DNA from: Pleurotus ostreatus/Saccharomyces cerevisiae fusant
Taxonomy: Eukaryota; Opisthokonta
Direction: 5' to 3'
Length of the DNA: 42,291 nt
Assembly (NCBI GenBank): GCA_024196135.1
Contig: JAMQCK010000149.1
Location: 1-42,291 of the forward strand
The stretch's first letter is position 1, and each line of letters opens with the position of its first letter. A model generated the notes under the pieces. That model was not told the origin of the DNA. It saw nothing but the letters and a program-made list of their open reading frames with translations, and made no database searches. Both the position numbers and the translations under genes were made by a program. Shown here piece by piece: positions 31,441 through 41,885 of this stretch.

Positions 31441-32633
31441 TTGGTGGTCGCCGTCACGATACCGAGACCCTCCTTCCTGCTTCTTCCTACCCTTCTCCTG
31501 AACCTGGACATACTACCGCTTGCAGCGCGTCTCGAATCCCTTGTGTGCCGTAACAAGGTCCTGGCGGAGGAGAAGGAGTCGCTCGAGGTTACGATCGCGA
31601 CCTTGTATATCGAGCTTCGGCATGCAAAGGTGCGTTGTCATGTTCATCCTTCTCATCCTTGTCCTCAACTCTCGCTCAGGAAGCCCGAACGCAAGCGGTT
31701 ACCATCGCCGCGCGAGCTAAACAGCACGCGACAGCGCTCGATCAACGAGAGGCCAACATGGACGCTGCGTTCGCTGCTTCTACTCCCGAGACACGCATCC
31801 TTCGTCAAGATGTGTGCCGTCTACGTGACGAGCTGCCGCTGTCGCAGCAGGAGACCCTCAAAGTACATCAAGATGTCCTGTATCTGCGCGCACGGTCGGC
31901 GGAAGCCTATGCTGCGCTCAATGAGCACCTTCGGCCCAGCAAAGCCATTCACCGGCAAGGACGAGCGTGTGCTTCAAGAAGAACCGCCCACCACCCAGCA
32001 AACTCGGTCGCACGATACCGACAACGTCGCTTATCCACCAGCGAGTCTCCTCTGCACTGGACGACCGATGACGACCCTTACTCCTCGCATGGCGTCCCTG
32101 TCAGGCACTCTCAACCAGCCCGGGTGCATTCCAACGTACCGTCGAATACCTCCATACCCGAGCCGCCCTCGAACGCGCCCCTCGATCGCCCCTCTTACCC
32201 TCCGTTAATTCCCCTGAAGCGTAAGCGCCCGCCTCCAACCTCCGATATTACAATGCGCGAAGCCGTTCTTGCTCGCTCCGCCGACCGTCCTTCCCGCCTC
32301 AAACATCAGGCTCCCTACGCCACGCTTCGAGGGCCCGTCTGCGAAGGTGCGCTCATCGACCGAGGTCTCTGCGGACTCGAAAGGCCTTTCAACCAGAGTT
32401 TTTCGGTGAGTTGGATACGCGCTCGCCCTTCGCAGTTTTATGAATGTCGTTACAGAGAGCCGCAGAAGCGGCTCAAGCAGGATATGCCTACTACCGCGCT
32501 GATCAAACACGAAGAGCGCGAGGCGTCTACGCTCTCTCGAGGGATCAACGTTACCGACGATCCTCCTCGGGCGCTTTTCCACATATCAGCCGCTGTACTG
32601 TTGTCGTTGTGGGCAAATTTACGTCTCTATTAG
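31441..32633 (+). CDS. Coiled-coil protein E, paralogue of D (5' end unresolved, possibly decayed)
   Basis: The open stretch 31441-31629 ends with ARLESLVCRNKVLAEEKESL and IELRHAK, aligning with RVDALRRRNEALAKEKEAIE and IELQRA of protein D. It is followed by the same-phase intron (31630-31679, GTGCGT/CAG). The second exon (from 31680) reads RTQAVTIAARAKQHATALDQ and RLRDELPLSQQETLKVHQDV, the counterpart of D's second coiled-coil block. It continues in a proline-rich region with KRKRPPP to about 32633. No ATG is found in frame before the first block, so there is an unseen upstream exon or the start is lost. A further possible intron at 32406-32455 (GTGAGT/CAG) would change the C-terminal frame. 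Function unknown. Confidence 0.55.
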
Positions 32634-32750
32634 CGTAAACAATGCGAATTGATAGCCGTGGTATTCCATATGAAGGTCTGAGTCTGATACAACCATATCA
32701 TGTAGGCGAACTCCAAAGACGACGCTAGATGGTCCTGTCCATGTAACTGA

Positions 32751-34469
32751 TTACCGATGCTGCGTGCCCCACGCACGTTTCCGGCGCTCGATGGTTGGGA
32801 CATCGCGGATGTACCCCTCTTCATCTTCCACCCTCCACCTATCCGCCTGGCCCTCCTCTACATGTATGACGGTTCCTGTCAGGTCGAAGAAGGTCTGCAC
32901 CATCATTTTATCCGCATAATGGATAAATATCTCCTGTAGGCGTATGCCAGCGCCCGCGCATCGCATCGCCAGCGACTGAAGGGCCATGAACTGCTCTTCG
33001 CGCTCCTTCTCAGAAGCGTCCGCCGCGTAGATGCGCAGCCTCGTGAGTTGGGGGCGTACGTTCTGGGCTGCACGTGGCGCGTTGGAGAAAATCGTGTTCA
33101 AGGTCGCGATTATCCCGGGCACGGCGACATCAGCAGCGACAAGTTCCTGCACGCTGCTGCGAAGGATGCGTCGAGGAAGCCCACCCACTCCCGGTCTCCG
33201 CTTGTAGGGGCGCTAGAGGCCGTGACGATGAGCTTTGTGATGCTGTCGCGCGCTTCGAGGTCTGGCAGCACGGCAAGGGTGTCGTGTATCGATGCTACAA
33301 GCGTTCCGTTATGGATGTACGCGCCGCGCTTGGCGGGTTGTATCTGCACTGTAGTGACAGCATCGAGGGGGCGGAAGGCGCCACGTCCGGGCAATACGCC
33401 AGCGTCGAGGTTTCCTAGCGCCCCCCACGGAGCAACCAGACATGCACAACTGGCGGGTATGTCGATGCTCGGCAGCAGAAACGCCCTAAGCGGCTGTGTG
33501 GTCACCTCTGTGATCTGGATAGTTTGGAGACGAGGCAGATTTACGGTTGGCGGTGGATGGTAACCATCGGTCACAAAGCAGGTGGCGAAGATGCAGAGCT
33601 CCTCGAGTCGAGCAAGCTGTCGAAGGCACTGCAGAAATAGACATGCCTGCGAGGCATCGGTAATCCTGCAGACAGCAAGTCGAACAAGACCTGGAAATAT
33701 TCGAAGTGAATCGAGAGCGCTCCCAGTGACGGTGAGCTCCACCACGGATGGCTGCTCGATCACATTCTTGAAGGCATGGGGAGACCGTGAGAAGAGATCC
33801 TTCAAGTCTATAGAAACACTGCACAGATGTGGCACCGCTTTAGAAAAGGCGTCGCCTATGATTGACATATAGTTCAATCGAGCATCATGGAGATCCAGGT
33901 GTAGGTGCCCGATGCGAGAGCGCTGTGTCGCGAGCATATCGCGAAGAATACCGATATTCTTGTCGCTCTTGAGAAACAAGCTGCGGCTGCGGTGGTATAT
34001 TCGGAGGGGGTTGTCGCGAGAGCGCCGAATGAGCACGGGCGCAGCAGCTGGCGAGGAATCACGACAGAGCTCTATTGTGCTCCAGATAGAAGGGTCATTC
34101 ATGGCGACGCCCTTCCAGTACTTGCATACAAGTATAACACAGGTCCATTGATAGGTCTGCTGATCTGGGAAGGATGGAAGAAAGTCGTCGCCGCTGAAGG
34201 GCTGCAGTAGCCAGAAGACGTGGCCGAGGACCTCGGGCGGTAGCTTATTGATGCCGGGAGCGTTCCTACTCTGAGCATAGTCCAACGCGCTGAGAAGGAG
34301 GTGTGCTTGCGATCTCGCATCTTCGAGCTGTGATCGTCGGTCAGGGCCAGAAAATAATCATTAGCAGGAAAGTATATACCTCTGCGGACGACAGCTGAAC
34401 TTCTCCATTCAGAAGAGCCTGGCGAAGCTCCGAGAGCGCGGCGGTCGCCGTGGCGAGCATATCGGCCAT
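32751..34469 (-). CDS. F-box/LRR-like protein, not close to the tandem family
   Basis: A minus-strand gene. Exon 1 is 34469-34380 (30 codons, MADMLATATAALSELRQALL onward) and exon 2 starts at 34327 after a GTATAT/CAG intron. The F-box-like core at residues about 55-105 reads INKLPPEVLGHVFWLL, VCKYWKGVAMNDPSIWSTI, the common basidiomycete F-box pattern. Leucine-rich segments follow (RIGHLHLDLHDARLNYMSI, LRQLARLEELCIFA, LPRLQTIQITEVT). Near 33150 the frame changes: the last part, ending GYIRDVPTIERRKRAWGTQH, is in another frame. A 38-nt intron at 33184-33147 (GTGGGC/CAG) would join them and give 542 aa. That is shorter than the window's other introns, so a one-base frameshift is the alternative. 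Likely role: SCF substrate receptor. Confidence 0.75.
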
Positions 34470-34956
34470 GGTGGTTGCGAAAGAGAAGGTGCCGCCCAAG
34501 CGTGAGAACCGGTATCCCATTCCGGGACAAAATTCATTGGTTGATTCAACTTGTTTGTTCTTGCCTTATGCCGTCATGTCCTTCATGTTCACCACTTAAA
34601 ATCTTCAAAGGGTGAAGCCAGTCTTTACTCTGCCATGATAGATGGTCACTCGACTGAGCAAGCTGGGACTGGCATTATGAGCTCGCACCGAGGCGCCGTT
34701 CCCCGTCGTGCCGGACGTGTGGATGACTGTGCCGTACGTATTCCCTTACCTTCCTATCTAATACAAAGAAGAAGGTACCGTCGCTATGCATGCACGAACA
34801 CATCGACTGGACCTTCGGCGGCGTCATATCGAATCGGTGTCTGTCGCGTGACAGGGTGCCGTCAATAGCGCGGAGAACGTTGATATACCGCGCGCTGCGC
34901 CCTTCCCATGCGCTCTTCTTCCTTCTCCTTCTTCCAAATCCACTTACCCTTGATCT
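34470..34956. other. Divergent spacer between the F-box/LRR gene and gene B
   Basis: About 490 bases with one plus-strand ORF of 105 codons that has no recognisable motif. The promoters of the two diverging genes should lie here. Confidence 0.4.
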
Positions 34957-37411
34957 ATGACAGACCTTCCCGGCTACCCCTTTACGCCGCCGCCTCCGGC
35001 TGCAGTCGGGACCATGTCCCTCTCACGCTCGCCTTCGGTACACGCAGGGGATGCAGGACAAGGGCATCTGACGCTACGGTATCCCGACGAAGACGACGAT
35101 CACGACGCAGTCGCTCCCATGGACAACGGCGAGCGCGTGACGTCGATGTCCACCTCGGTGGGCGCGCAGGCCTCAGCTAGTATCAGCATGGACTCCTCAA
35201 GCGCCTGTCGCACGAGCCAGCGCCTATCGGGGCGCAGTTCTCACAAATATGGCTCTCGGAAGAGTGAAAGAAGGGGCAGAAAGTGCGTTCCATCTTCACT
35301 CTATGATGATCCTGCTGATGAACCCGACCATCCGCAGACCCAAGTTCGCGCGCGACCAGAGGGCTACGATTCGGGCGATGGACCAGCGCGGCTACTCCTT
35401 CGGCGAGATCAAGGACGCCTTCCCGGCTTCTGATATGACCATCAAGAGCATCATTACGAACAGCGGGAGGAGGGACGATCTCGCGGAGGACCAGTCGTAT
35501 GTAGATGCCGAGGTTCTGCGGAAGTATCCGGCGAAGGTGCGTGGGACGCATCAGGTCGAAGGCGGTACTCTGACCTATTCCAGAATGGTATCAGTAGCTC
35601 TTCTGATCATACATCGCAAGCCTTCCCTTCGAAGCGGAGGCAAGAGGTACGTCGCCAGTGGCTGTGCCGCATCATCCCGTCTCACACCTACTTGTAGGAC
35701 TTCAATGCGGATGACAATCAAGGAGTAGAGGACGACGCGGCTTGCGTGACGATCAACAAAGCGCCGCGCACCCCCTTCTCCGTACCTCATGATGCCCGTC
35801 CTGCCGCCAAACGATCTCGTCTGTCGTTGTCCACTGCGCCAAACCTAAACCAGGTAAACCACTACAATTCCTTCGCATATTGGATACTGAGTACGCATAT
35901 CTGTCCGCAGACTATCGTCCAGGCGCCCGTACCCGGTGCATATGCAGAGGCTTTCGACCTGCGAGCGATGTCAAAGCAGCCTATAACTACCGAGCAATCC
36001 AGTGTCGCCAGCCTCGAGGCTCACGCCACACGCGACGCCGATCCGCCCGCTAGTCTCGTCGGCCAGTTTACGGGCGCGAGAGTCGCGTCAACCAGCAACG
36101 ACTTCAATGCCTCGACGACTGCTTCGGACTCGACGCCTTCTAATGCTACGAAAGATGCCGCCTCATCGACCACGACTATCCCGTCCACCGAAGAGCCCAA
36201 GGTCAACTTCGTCGCCGCCTTCCTCGCTAATCTCGACGTCGACCTATCTGCGCACCATGACGCTCTTGTCAAGTGCCATCTTAGTACTGCGCGGGATGTG
36301 GTCAGTCGACGCGACTGGCCGGTCGAGTGGTTCCGCATCATTTTGGACCGGGAAGTACCTGGCATGTCGGTATTCGAGCGCTTCGTGCTGGCGCGGGCGT
36401 TTAACTTAATCAGGGACGACGGCTCGGTGCAGAGGAGCTTGATGCGGGTGAGATATCCATTTCTTCTGAAAGTCACGCTCCGTTACTGACACCATCCTCC
36501 CCTAGACCCGTTTAGACGAAGTGCCGCAGATTTGGACGACTTCGAGCGCCGGGTTCCTCGAAAGTCTTGCCCTCGATCTTTCTCCCGAATTCCCCGACCT
36601 CTATAGCGTGGGCCTTGGACTCTTGGGAACTCTTCTTGTGACTGCTGGCTGGTCGGAGGAAACGCGTCGTGCTTTCACGAAGGAGGCGCTGCCGAACTTA
36701 AAGGCCACTCACCGCTTCGTGCTCGAGCGCGAACTCAAGGGCATCGGGGCGGCCGCGCAGTCGTCTCCTGCGATCCTACAAGCCCTTGTCACGGCCGTGC
36801 AGGCGCGCCACCTCGCGGGTCACAAGGCTGACGCCGCGCCTCAGCTACTCCCTCCCGAGTTTCTCGCCAACCTTGATCACGACCTCTCCTATCTTGCGGG
36901 CGATCTTACCGCCTGCGGGATTGTCACTGTCGGTGATGTCGTCGCGCTGCGTTCATGGCGCACCGAAGATCTGCATGTCATGCTTCGCGACGTCCTTCCG
37001 AGGCTCGTACCCGTCGAGCGCCACATCCTCGTACACGGCATCAAGAATAGTCTGGGCTTGGAGAAGGGAGAGCATCCGAAAAGTGCGCTAAGGGTGAGTA
37101 AACCATACAGTATGCTGTCCTCTCGCTCATGAAAGTCGCAGTCGAAGCTTGACGCCCATCGGGACCTCGCCGAGCGTACGACCGCTGAGTTCCTTTCAGC
37201 TTCGCCCTACGACTTGGCCAAGCTCGCGCCGCAGTTGGAGAACGCGGGCCTCGGCTTGCTCGGATCACTGTTAGTTCTCGCAGACTGGGACATTGGCGAC
37301 CTGCTTCCCTTGTTCGACGAGATCCTATCCGGGCTTAGCACGACCGTCTCGTTCAGCATCATCGCTTGTATGAAGAAGGACGCGGAGGCGCTACGCGGCC
37401 TGGCGAGTTGA
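34957..37411 (+). CDS. Gene B: helix-turn-helix-like module plus four ~70-residue helical repeats
   Basis: A seven-exon model: 34957-35282, 35338-35536, 35584-35646, 35698-35853, 35911-36447, 36506-37093, 37142-37411, giving 712 aa. Introns are 47-58 nt and all junctions keep frame. The second exon (199 nt, same length as in gene C) encodes the module FARDQRATIRAMDQRGYSFG, then DMTIKSIITNSGR and EDQSYVDAEVLRKYPAK. A basic KRSRLSLS follows about 90 residues later and may be a nuclear localisation signal. The repeats lie at about 347-420 (FLANLDVDLSAHHDALVKCH start), 442-508, 545-612 and 636-705. The second repeat is introduced by TRLDEVPQIWTT, nearly identical in gene C. The fourth repeat is the most diverged (SFSIIACMKK replaces RFVLV.G.K). 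Gene C starts 243 bp after its stop, so the pair is a tandem duplication. No named family recognised. Confidence 0.86.
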
Positions 37412-37654
37412 TTCAGCTTCTTGCGAACTCGCTAGAAATGTATGTATCATTGTACTTTGGACTTCTTGCACGATGCATGCACGATCTCATCGTTGCGGCC
37501 ATAGAGAAGATGGAGCTCATGACGCATCTCATGTCAAAGGCGTTTTTAAGGCGGCTTCCGTTGACGCGCCGCCAAAACCACGAGGTCGCGTCCTTGAGGT
37601 GCGTACGCGTTCCCTTTTTTCTTCCCCCATCTCTTCCCTTTGTTTCGAACCGTC

Positions 37655-40113
37655 ATGGCTTCGTTTGCGCCTTTGTCCTCCGTATTGGAGCCCCAGATCG
37701 ACCTTGACTCGCACGAAGACGACAGCGACGACATTGCGCTGACCTTAGCATATCCAGAGGACCCGGACGAACTAGAAGTGACCGACGGCGACCTGGCTGA
37801 CAGCGCGAAAGGATCGGTTGAGACGCGCCTCTCGCTGCCCATAACTCCCACAAAGCCTCTGATCGACAATAAGAGTACGAACGACGATACAACCATCGAC
37901 AAGACACCGCGGCCAGGGCGGCGCCTATCCAATGGGAAGCGCGCCCATTCTGGAGGAGGCAAAGGGGGCCGACCGTGCGTTCTTCGCATACGCCTTCCAG
38001 TCTATCGAGACTCACCACTATTCAGACTCAAGTACACGCGCGGCAAAAGGGCCGACATCCGCATCATGTACGCGTGCGGCTACTCCATCGAGGATATCAT
38101 GGCCGCGATGAGCGCTCCCACGCCTGCCATCATCAACTTCATCTCGAATAAGGACGGCAAAGATGTCGTCGCGGAGGACTGGGCGAACGCGGATGCGATC
38201 TTTCTACAGCGCTATCCGAAGAAGGTGGGTTTGCTCCACGCGACAAAATCATCAGCCCATGCCGCTCATGCTCATCGCCGTAGAACACTTCACCTTTGGT
38301 CGATACCTCACCAGTGGTCCCAGCTAAGCGCGCGAACGACGTATGTACTTCTCCGCCATCCCAGTTTATCCTCCGTCTCACATCCTTGTAGGCCCCAGAA
38401 TCAGAGAACAGCGCACGCATCAAATTTCGGAATTCGTCCGCCTCCTCATTTGAAGCGCCTCCCCGGACTACTCCCTCTATCCCCGGGTACAGCAGATTTG
38501 CGGTCGCTCCCCTCCCGCGGAAGAATCGCGCGCAGCATCAGCAGAAGGTGGACCTTCAGTCCAACCAGGTACGCACATCGAGCTTGTCATGCTGCTGTAA
38601 TAGCTTTATTGTCGTCTTTTTAGTCTTCCGCTTTGTCATCGACCGTCGTAAAAGGGGATAGCCACCTGCAACCTAGCACAGCGCAAGAGGATACCACGGA
38701 GGCGGCGAATGCCGCAGAGCTCACAGCCGTGAAGCATGAGACCGGGTCGGCACCTGCAGTTCCTCCACGTCTAGAGCCGAGCTCGAGCGAACGAGCCATC
38801 CCAACCGATGCTGGCGCGCATACATCTGCTCGCCCGACGCTTATAACTGTCATTGATGTCCACGCACCTCCACCTGTTCCCGACTTCACCGCTACCTTTC
38901 TCGCCAACCTCGACATCGATATGTCCGCCTACCGCACATCCCTCATCGCCTGCAACCTCGGAAGCGCGGCCGACGTCGTATCCCGGCGCGACTGGTCCCC
39001 GACGTGGTTCCACACCATCTTCGAGCGCGACATCCCTGGTCTCTCTATGCTCGAGCGATACGTCCTGATACGCGGGTTCAAGGCGATCTCGGACGATGGC
39101 ACGATCTGCAAGGGTATCATCAGAGTGAGCCAACACATTCTCCAATCCCCTTCACTCTACTCACCAACCCTACCAGACGCGCCTCGACTCCGTCCCGCAA
39201 ATCTGGACGACGCCCATCGCCGGCTTCCTCGGCAAGTTCGCCGTCAACCTTTCCTGCTGCCTCCCCTCCCTCGAGCGTGCGGGCTTCCGCACCCTCGGCG
39301 CGCTCCTCGCTATCGCGGGCTGGTCGCAGGTGGAGCAGCGCGGGCTGTTTGACGCAGCGCTGCCAGGGCCGAAGGCCATACACCGTTTTGTGCTCGTGCG
39401 CGCGCTGAGGGAGTTCAACGATGCCGCGCCGACGATGCCAATAGCCTCCTTGAGATCCCTCGCCGACGCAAGCGCCTTTCCTGCTGCTCAGGCACCTACC
39501 TCGGCAACAGCTATTGGAAATCTGACCGCCTTCCTCCGTGACCTCGACCACGATTTGTCGGCTCGCGCGCAGATGCTTGCTGAGCGGGGCATCGCAAACT
39601 TCGAGGACGTTCTTGCGCTGCGGTCGTGGCCCGCGGGCATCCTGCACGAGATGTTGAAGGACGTCGCGCCAGAATTGACCGTTGTCGAGCGCTTCGTACT
39701 CGTCAGAGGCGTGAAGCACATCAGCGCCGACGGAGGGATCCCGGAGCGAGGAAGGCTGCGGGTGAGTCTCATGATGTCCGTCTTTCCAACCAAAATGACC
39801 TCGAGCACGCTTTCCACAGACCCTCCTCGACGCTCGGCGCGACCTCTGGTGTCTGCCTCTCTGCGAGCTCCTCATGCGCTCGCCGCACCATCTGGTAGGG
39901 TACGGACCCATGCTACACCTAGCGGGCTTCGACTCTGCGCGTGCGCTGATGGCCATTGCGGGCTGGACGGACGAGGAGCTGCTCGCCTTGTTTGAGGAAG
40001 TAGTCCCTTGGGTGAGTACGACGATGCGGTTCACGCTGATTGCCTTCATGAAGAGGGAGGTGGCGTCGGCGGGGGAGGCGAAGGGGACGGCTGGGCCGTC
40101 GGGCGCGAGCTGA
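37655..40113 (+). CDS. Gene C: helix-turn-helix-like module plus four ~70-residue helical repeats
   Basis: A seven-exon model: 37655-37974, 38026-38224, 38284-38340, 38392-38568, 38624-39124, 39177-39761, 39820-40113, giving 710 aa. Exon order and intron phases match gene B throughout. The ATG at 37655 is the first in frame. The acidic N-terminus (SHEDDSDDIAL) precedes YTRGKRADIRIMYACGYSIE, TPAIINFISNKDGK and EDWANADAIFLQRYPKK. The repeats lie at about 339-410 (FLANLDIDMSAYRTSLIACN start, RYVLIRGFKAISDDG end), 433-500, 535-605 (FVLVRGVKHISADGG) and 625-695. The helix-turn-helix third helix is less typical here (proline in APTPAI), so DNA contact may be altered. The repeats may pack like SAM or death-fold domains and mediate self-association, but this rests on hydrophobic spacing only. 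Confidence 0.86.
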
Positions 40114-41629
40114 GTTCAGCCGTGTGGAAGATTGTCGCTCCTGTCGAACGCGCTTGTACCGTCACCTGCAAATCCATCAACAAACAAACTCCATGACCCC
40201 AAACAGACCATAATACAACACAGCCACCGTCCAGAAGTATATGCGTACAGGATCTCCGTGGAGGGCGACCCGCTCGTTACATACAGCGGCGTCCGAGGCG
40301 GCGTCGAGAAAGCCGGGGGCTAAGGTGGCACGGATATCCCTCGGGTCCGGCGGAGGTTGGGGCTCGCCTCAGTCCGTTGTCCGTTGGGATCCGGTTTCTG
40401 CATGCCCTGGGGTGCTCGGCGGGCGCGTTGCCTGCAAGTCTGGGCGGCGCGATGGATCTAGTGGCTGAGAGGCGTGCCCTGGGTGGCCGCACTGCTACGC
40501 TTGGCGCGGATTCCTGAATCCCAGTCTCTCGCCCAGCGTGGATCCTTCGGTACGTGTCCTCATTAGTGATCCTCGACCCCGCTGACGATTTGACGTTTAG
40601 GACCTTCCTCTTGCTCAACGCCCTCGCCTAGCGCGCATCGTCGCGTTATGTGTACTATCTTTCATACCGTCTGCCATGTAATGAGCTCCCGCATTGTTAT
40701 CCAATGTTTTCCTTGGAACACGCACCTCTCTTCCTCCTCGCTGAAAGCCTAAGCGGGATCGAGCTTGACACCCACTCTTGCCAGATCAAAGTGCAGCCCA
40801 AAACGACGACAGTTCCTTTAACGGCAAAAGGGGGGATCGGTTCGGTCGGCGCGCTACACAAGGGTTCGAAAGAAGACGTATTGCATTATGGAGATACGCG
40901 ACTACACAAGAACGTAGGGAGGATGGTACGCGTTCAGTCGCCCGAAGAGATTGCCCGGTTGAGGCAGACAAAGGACCTCGAGTATCGGTTCTAACGCGTG
41001 GAGTCAAGAGGACATGTGATGCGATCTTGCAGTACAAGCGCAGCGAAGGCATGAGGATAGGCAGTCAGTATTTGCATCTCGAAGCGATCACCTGACGCAC
41101 CAATAGGCCCCTCACCCTGAGTCAGCGGCTTCCAAGCGCGTCAGAGTCCTTTGTCTTCAAGCGATACATTCCGAATGAAAGAAGCGCGGGCGGTGAAGTC
41201 TCCAGCTGGATGCAGCCCGCTAGGATCTTGCCGAAGCTGGCTTAAACCGGAAAGGGAGCCAAATGAGCGCGACGATAGTGTTTCATGAGGTTCATAGTCC
41301 AGGGCCGCCGCCGCACGAGCGCGCAGTCAAAGAGGAGACGATGATGATGAGCGTCGGGATCAAAGTCGACGCCGCGCGCCACCGATCACACCGAACCTCT
41401 TGCTCTTGTTCCCCATCCCGCAGGCAGTGCTCTCTGCTCCCTGCGTTATAGCTCGCAGTCGCCCACTAATAGAAGATGTATCTTACTAAACCATGTTCCT
41501 CATCGCCAGTGCAGACGCCATGGACGCAATCCTCAACCGATCGAGCGCAAGGCACGACCACGCGGAGGTCGCTACCGTTGACTCCAACCGCCACCTTTCC
41601 TGAGGCAATCCTCCTTCGTCTGTCACAAT
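40114..41629. other. 1.5 kb between gene C and the BTB copy 4 fragment
   Basis: No recognised gene. A plus-strand ORF at 40650-40994 (114 codons, including VQSPEEIARLRQTKDLEYRF near its end) has a protein-like composition but no family match or supporting splice structure. Nothing repetitive is seen. Confidence 0.35.
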
Positions 41630-41885
41630 ATGTCCACAGGAGCGCCCCCCTCTGTCGTGGTCTGCCCAAGATGTAAGAGAGAACACGTCTGGGAGCTGGA
41701 TTCTTTCAAGTCTGACGCGTGCCCAGTCAACGCCCCGTCCCCCACGACCATCGCCTTCGTCTCCCGCGATCACATCCTCTTCAACATCGAGCGTGCCAAG
41801 CTCGAGCGCGCATCCGACTTTAGCCCCCCCGCGTCCGTCGTGTCCATCCCGAGCGAGCGCGTCCGCCTCACCGAGTCCTCACGAG
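41630..41885 (+). pseudogene. BTB/POZ-like gene, copy 4, cut by a transposon
   Basis: Exon 1 is 41630-41672 (MSTGAPPSVVVCPR plus one base). The intron 41673-41726 has a GTAAGA donor and CAG acceptor. Exon 2 begins at 41727 with the family's split Phe codon, then SPTTIAFVSRDHILFNIERA, RASDFSPPASVVSIPS and ERVRLTESS. At the point where the other copies continue with LDLLFRF, the sequence changes at 41886 to a GC-rich palindromic element. The 3' part of the gene would lie beyond the element, outside the window. Intron phase and sequence up to the break are intact, so the insertion looks recent. Confidence 0.82.

Noticed and set aside
38620..40049. Minus-strand ORFs of up to 309 codons
   Set aside because: They are antisense to gene C exons, which have matching splice phases and repeat conservation with genes A and B.
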